Below, piece after piece: positions 58,861 through 64,000 of a stretch of 64,000 nt of DNA. Both the position numbers and the translations under genes were made by a program. Origin of the DNA: Eopsaltria australis (lineage: Eukaryota; Chordata; Aves; Passeriformes; Petroicidae); the NCBI GenBank assembly GCA_034509425.1, contig JAVTVJ010000012.1, forward strand, positions 10,327,001-10,391,000. The letters are read 5' to 3'. How positions within the stretch are numbered: position 1 is the first letter of the stretch; every line of letters begins with the position of its first letter. The notes under the pieces are model-generated. The model was not told the DNA's origin and did not search any database. It saw only the letters and a list, made by a program, of their open reading frames with translations.

Positions 58861-60474
58861 CAGTGAGCTTTTTCTATAGTACACTGTTGCTCCAACTAAT
58901 TGACTTAATTCTATCTGGTTTTATGGCAGGGGGTTATGGCTCTGAGCCTTCTTTCATTGTGGTGCTGGTTTGATCAGTTGCAGCATGAGATTGATGTGAA
59001 CTTTTAACTTGTTTGTTATCCATCCTAGCTACATTCCATGACAACAAAACAGACTGATACAGAGCAGGAGCTCTCAGGATTAATCCATTGGATAGGGGCA
59101 GGTGTTTGGTGCAACTGGTGGCATCAAACTTCTGTTCCCAGACTGATGTGCTGGATGTGCAGGAGGGTACACGCTTCCACACAGGCTCTCTTTGGCCTCT
59201 TCATACCTGTGTCCATGCATCATATACTGAGGTCCCAAATTTTAACTTGCTGCCCTCATCTACAGAAAAAGAAGCTGGCTTCATTTCCTAATATGCCTAC
59301 ACTCCATCCATGTCACATTTCCGAACTTGTCTTGGTCCCAGAGTCTTGGAAAAGGTGGCACTTGACTAGGTTTCAACAGCAAGGGCAATGATGGTGCAGA
59401 GGCAAGAGCTGCTAACCTGGACAGCAGCAAAACACTGCCCATGAGCTGACTGGCCTTAGCTGCTGCTCATACACAACTCCAGGGGTGGAGGAGCTTCCAG
59501 GCTGCAGAGAAACTGCTCTGTGCCAAAGCATGCTGGAGATACAAGAAGACTTCACAGTATGAATGGTTAGTGATTGCTTGGAACTACTGCTGCAGTGGTG
59601 GTTACTCCACAGATCATGTATATTCCATTTGTGGCCTTCTTTGCAATTAAAAGAGTTCTAAAAAGGCAAAATAATGTTGTTAATTAATGGAATTATTGAT
59701 ATTGTCTGAATCAGAGACCACTTTAGTCTTAAACCCTTGCTGTGTTTCTCTGCTTAAAGAGGTCAGAAGCTGGCCCCAAATAAAAGTGAAAGCAGAATGT
59801 GGATCAAGTTTTTGTGCAGAGTCGCATTTAGAAAAAATCTAACTGCAGAGATTAAAACATAGTTGAGTTACTATGTTGAGAAAAAAATCTATGAATTGGT
59901 GTCATTATGTAAGTGCCTTATTCTTAAAATGACTGTTACTGATAAAGCAAAATGGCAAAAAAATTAACTGGAATTGGCATCCACTCTGCTTTCTTCAGCT
60001 CCAAAACAGCAGGGAGATTACAGAAAGCTCAGAGGTTGCTATGTAGAAAATACTGTTCCACATCAGACTGGAGATCAGACTGGGTCAGTATCTTTCTACA
60101 TCTATGGCAAGATGAGGTCCTAGAATGAAGTACTTGCTGCTGGTAAGAGGAATCAGTCCATCCCCATGAAAGATTGTATTCTAAACTTTAACAGTGAAAG
60201 ATTTTCTTAACTTTGAAGCATGACTTGTTAAAATGCTTCCAGAATTATTCTGAACAACTGCAGCTTCGTTTGATATTCACGTACATTTTTAGAATTTACT
60301 CAGTTCTTGACCTTGGTGGATTTCTGTAGCAATATATTTTACCGTGCAATTACTTATTGATTTGGCAAACAATAATCAAGCACATTCTTTCTTCTACAAA
60401 AACGATGTAAGATTTTATGTACCATTAGAAAGGAGGAAGCATTTCAGCTCTCTTGTTTTGTCTGAGAAACTGAC

Positions 60475-60504
60475 ATACAGCCAACTGCTTTCAGTTGGCT
60501 GTAT
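60475..60504. repeat. Perfect hairpin, 13-bp stem and 4-base loop
   Basis: ATACAGCCAACTG, loop CTTT, then CAGTTGGCTGTAT. All 13 pairs are Watson-Crick. Such a short-loop perfect palindrome usually arises by template-switch replication error. No flanking signal suggests a terminator or small RNA gene. Confidence 0.95.
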
Positions 60505-61147
60505 CTTTTACATCAGATTATTTTAAGATGTCATATTAGGATTCTGGTGTTAATTTGCAGTATCAGCATGTCTTAGGGTGGATGCTTACTGTTTTACTGA
60601 AACATAATGTTTTCTGGGTTTTCTAATAAATCAGCTTTATCTAGTTATTTTCAGATTTCAAAATGGTATGTATTTTTTTTACCTTCATGCATAAATCAGT
60701 AAGTATCATTTAGTCTAACATTTGGTTTACTTCTGTTTAACAATAAAAGCCTGTACAGATGGCTGCAAAACAGAACCCTCAGACACAGTTGGATTTGTAC
60801 ATTTGTGCTGATTTCTTGCTTAAGGGAACTCAGTTCAACATGCTGTACTGCCAGATCCATCCCTGCAGTAATTCACTTGGCTTCAGTGGATGGCCACATG
60901 GGATTGCCTGTGCTATCTGGCTAAGCTAAGAGATTCTGTACAATTCCAAAGGGATTTGTTTGACAATATGAAAAAATGAAGTCTGAAGAGCATGCTAACT
61001 GTTGGGCTTTGGACAGGTCAACCATTTTGTTCAAAGTAGGGGCCATGAGAGCCGCTTTCCATTCAGAGGCCACAAGAAACCATTACAACTTTGATTTACA
61101 TAATGGGCAGTAGAAAATATTGTGCTCACACTGGGTCCCATGCAGGT

Positions 61148-61591
61148 TCAGACAATAGGAGAGTCAGAGTTCAGCTGATTTTCTGGGGATTTAGAAATAA
61201 TTTCAGAACTGAGGAAATAATTGGGAAGCTGCTCTAATTCTGTCTGTGTGGCATCAGAAATGCTGGAAGGAAGATTTTTAGAATACAGCTGCCTACAAAA
61301 AGTCTGGGAACTACAGGTAAGTAAATTGTTCCTATTCATGTGAATTTCTTTGTGCTTCATAAATTAAGTTGTAATGTCCATTATTCCTAAAAAAGCAAGG
61401 ATCATATCAAATTTCATCAGTTTCTTTCCCGTAAAGATGTAGAAATCTGAGCAACTCTTGGGGCCAAAAGGAATTGACACTTCTAGAGAATATAATATTC
61501 CATGAGATTGCAACATAGGAACAGGCCAATAGCTTGTTTGGTTTTGTTTGGTATTGCTTATACAGGGCAAGCAAAACACACAGAACTGCAA
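61148..61591 (-). pseudogene. Long minus-strand frame, possible retroviral gag-side remnant (weak)
   Basis: One frame is open for about 148 codons with a single stop (TAA at about 61364-61366), long for such AT-rich sequence. It lies upstream of the RT fragment on the same strand, where gag/pro would be expected. I see no zinc knuckle, major homology region or protease motif, so the viral origin is only positional. Confidence 0.2.
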
Positions 61592-62824
61592 GTCCTGAAG
61601 CTAACTTGTTTTTATGAAGTTGTTCTTATCTGAATATAAGCAAAGTATGAAAATAATTAGTTGTGAGTTTTTGATCATCCATTAAAGGCAAACTGTGATA
61701 GTGGTTATGTTAAAGTAAAATTACTTGTTCTCACTTGTAAGTTGGCTTGCTTTTCTATGGTAAACAATGTTCTTTCAAAATAATCTGAAATGGTAAGCAC
61801 ATTTATGGTGCAATACAAATAAAACAGAATAATCAGCTACAAAAATGCTATCCAGCACTAAAACTGGTACTTCCACACTGAGAGGTGATCATAGGTTGTA
61901 GGAGACAACTGTGTTTGTAAACAGTGTTAGCACTGTAACAAAGAACCAAGAAAGAGTCACCTTATAACTTCAGCTGAATCCTCGAGGTCATGCAGCTCAA
62001 TTGGGCTGGAGCTGACCCAAAGATGGAATGGTTCTTAACACCCTGCTCCTCCTAATTGTAATGTTTCCCATTTTCTTTTGCAAATAATACTTGGTAGTGT
62101 AAATGCGTCACTAGTGGTGTCACCTGTGACATTTTGGCCTTTTCATTCAGGTCCCATACTTTCTTCCAGAAACTGGCCAGGATTCTTGCTGTTGAAGTTT
62201 CAATGCTATCTCCCCAGTTGCCTGTAGGAGAGTTGGTTGGGTCAGATATCCAAACTGGATCTGTGCATGTGTATCGTATTCCCCTTTCCTAAAAGGTCTC
62301 CCATAATCCTGCCTGCTGGGGATCATTTCCACATGAAGGCGCCTGCAGCTGGCCTGAAGCCCAGCTAGGTTTGAGCTGTTCCTGAGGGGAAGCAATGTGG
62401 TGTGACTGCAGCATGCTGTCTGTCACTCCTGGTTCTGGGAACACAGTGAGGAAAAACTTCAGCTGTTTTTTCACAGAGGCCACTTTGGTTTGACAGAATG
62501 TATGATCTCTGGCCTTTTGGGAAGGTGGATGTATTGTTTCCAAGCCAGGCACAGTCTTGCAAGGGATGTTTGTACAGTCATGGGCTTCAGCTAGTAACTA
62601 TGCTGGATGCAAGGTGGTTGGTTTTACATTTGTGGTACAGATAATCTGCAGTGAAGATAATCTAATCATAGATAATTGAGAATTGGCTCAGTGGGTGTTA
62701 CAGTCCTGCTCTCAGTTTTGATCTTGCACAGGCTGTTCTTTTGCTGCTGTCCAGGCACCATTATCAGCATGAGGTATTCCTGCTTCCCTGCTCCTGTTCC
62801 CTCTTGTGCCTGTGGCATGCCAGC

Positions 62825-62850
62825 CATTCAGTTGTGCTAGCAACTGAATG
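62825..62850. repeat. Inverted repeat, 10-bp arms
   Basis: CATTCAGTTG, loop TGCTAG, CAACTGAATG. The loop hexamer TGCTAG recurs just after the right arm. No function suggested. Confidence 0.9.
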
Positions 62851-64000
62851 TGCTAGTTATTATCACAATCAATAATTCTTTTTTAACTCCAGTCAGTTCC
62901 TTCACTTAGTGCTGACAACTTTTTCATGAACCTTAGTTAAGACGCCCTGCAAGCAATTTTGTTGGCGCAGCTGAGGGGCACAGGGGTATTAAGAAGGTTT
63001 TAAGCTACTACTGCCATTTTTTATCATTAAACAGTAGCCACAGTTCAGCTGTATTTCTGTAATTCTACTAATTTTAATAACTATACCATTGTAAATGAGG
63101 AGTAATCACAAAAAAAACCATTGCTTTCAGAATCACCAGACATGTTTTGAGAAGGTGAAATATTAAAAAAAAAAAGAAAAATTATGGTAGACGGAGATTT
63201 GAGAAAAGGCTTTTTCTCCCTTGAAAATAAAATTTAGGAATGGCAGCAACAAATATAATTATTTTATTCCAGCAGATGAAAGATGTATTATCTTAATATT
63301 AGTACTGAACCAGCACTTAGAAAACTGCAGGGTTACAAAATGACAAATCACACACAGTACTCTCTGAAAAACTCATTGCTTCACTGAGCTGTGTACCACA
63401 GTGCACTTCATGGCTTGTTGGGAATGAGAAACAACAGAGCCTCGGGTTTGCCAGTCATCTTTGTCATCCACTTCAGTGAAGGAAAGGCTACAAATAAAGT
63501 TGCCATAGGGGCCCTCTGCCCCACAGCCGGGTGTGGCGGGGCCAGACATTGCAGAGAAATAAATGACTCTTGTCCTTGGAGCTGCCTCCCTCGCACCACC
63601 CCACTTGTAGGGGGGAAAAATGTACAGGGTGGAGGGAGACTGATGATCATCAGACTTCAGAAATCCCTTCTAGGAGTGCCCTGGGATGGGTCTAACTGCG
63701 GTTTTTGTTGAGAGGGTGAGAATCCTTGTGTGCAGAAAACACAATTGAAAAGGAAAAGAAATTCAACCAAAAGTAATAAATGTGCAGAGCAGGCACTTTG
63801 ACAAGGCACAAACAGATTCCCTTTTGACAAGCAACGGAACTGATGACTGTCAAGCTCTTTCCTCGACAGGAAAAAATATGTCAGAATCTGCTGCTGGAGG
63901 AATCTCCCACCCAATCTGACTATCGAAAAACAGCTGGCAAGCCCAGGGAAGAAGATCCCTGAACAACAAGGAAAAACAATACATGAAAATACTCTATTTA

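Larger units (their letters stand above)
56550..59400 (-). mobile_element. Degraded endogenous retrovirus (pol and env remnants)
   Basis: Minus-strand reading gives retroviral pieces in the order pol then env. Reverse transcriptase is at about 58860-58500, the surface/transmembrane junction of an envelope at about 57480-57074, and a cysteine-rich C-terminal envelope piece at 56775-56557. Frames are broken by stops and shifts throughout, and integrase is missing or unrecognisable, so most of pol has been deleted or has decayed. I did not identify LTRs, a primer-binding site or a target duplication. The RT block resembles ERVL-like (class III) pol, but the presence of env is unusual for that class, so classification is open. 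An A/C-rich tract lies at 58105-58150. Confidence 0.75.
59400..64000. other. Mostly unassigned; may include further proviral sequence
   Basis: No gene is supported. If the retrovirus is larger, its gag/5' part would lie here on the minus strand. The open segments at 61148-61591 and 62147-62560 are the only candidates. An A-rich run lies at 63163-63180. No LTR copy was recognised at 62.6-64 kb. Confidence 0.5.

Noticed and set aside
61970..62030. CCTCGAGGTCATG segment resembling a reverse CR1 3' end
   Set aside because: Only the short palindromic core matches. The rest of the CR1 3' UTR order and the 8-mer tail are absent.

Overview
This window looks like avian nuclear DNA. It is about 40% GC by eye, with two short, very GC-rich CpG islands. 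It carries several 3' ends of chicken-repeat-1 (CR1) LINEs, an LTR of a type common in bird genomes, and a degraded endogenous retrovirus. No rRNA, tRNA, CRISPR array or bacterial-style gene cluster is visible.

The only gene that can be read completely is a calmodulin gene on the minus strand (36138-44193). It has six coding exons, canonical splice sites and a 149-codon product identical to vertebrate calmodulin as far as I can read it. Synonymous codon choices in exons 5 and 6 match the CALM1 paralogue better than CALM2 or CALM3. Its first exon ends directly after the ATG. It has a TATA box inside a CpG island (about 43100-44770). Its 3' UTR has candidate poda(A) signals about 0.85-1.06 kb and about 3.3 kb after the stop, which fits the short and long CALM1 mRNAs known in mammals. 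A CR1 fragment and a 24-base A-run lie, in antisense, inside the possible long 3' UTR.

Layout. 1-32790 is a gene-poor flank downstream of CALM1. It holds CR1 tails, an (AAAG)n microsatellite, and a solo LTR interrupted by a CR1. 32795-44330 is the CALM1 transcription unit, including the possible long UTR. 44771-52060 is AT-rich and has no gene I can support. 52070-53070 is a second CpG island with a TATA motif and a tandemly duplicated inverted-CCAAT module; it looks like the promoter of a gene or non-coding RNA that I cannot name, and a weak two-exon plus-strand model is offered. About 56550-59400 is a broken endogenous retrovirus on the minus strand, with reverse transcriptase and envelope remnants and possibly more proviral sequence up to 62.5 kb.

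Nothing here amounts to a new multi-gene system. The items most worth checking are the unidentified promoter at 52-53 kb, the CR1 inside the candidate long CALM1 3' UTR, the CR1-in-LTR nest, and the retroviral envelope remnant. All family assignments are from reading the sequence, without database searches.
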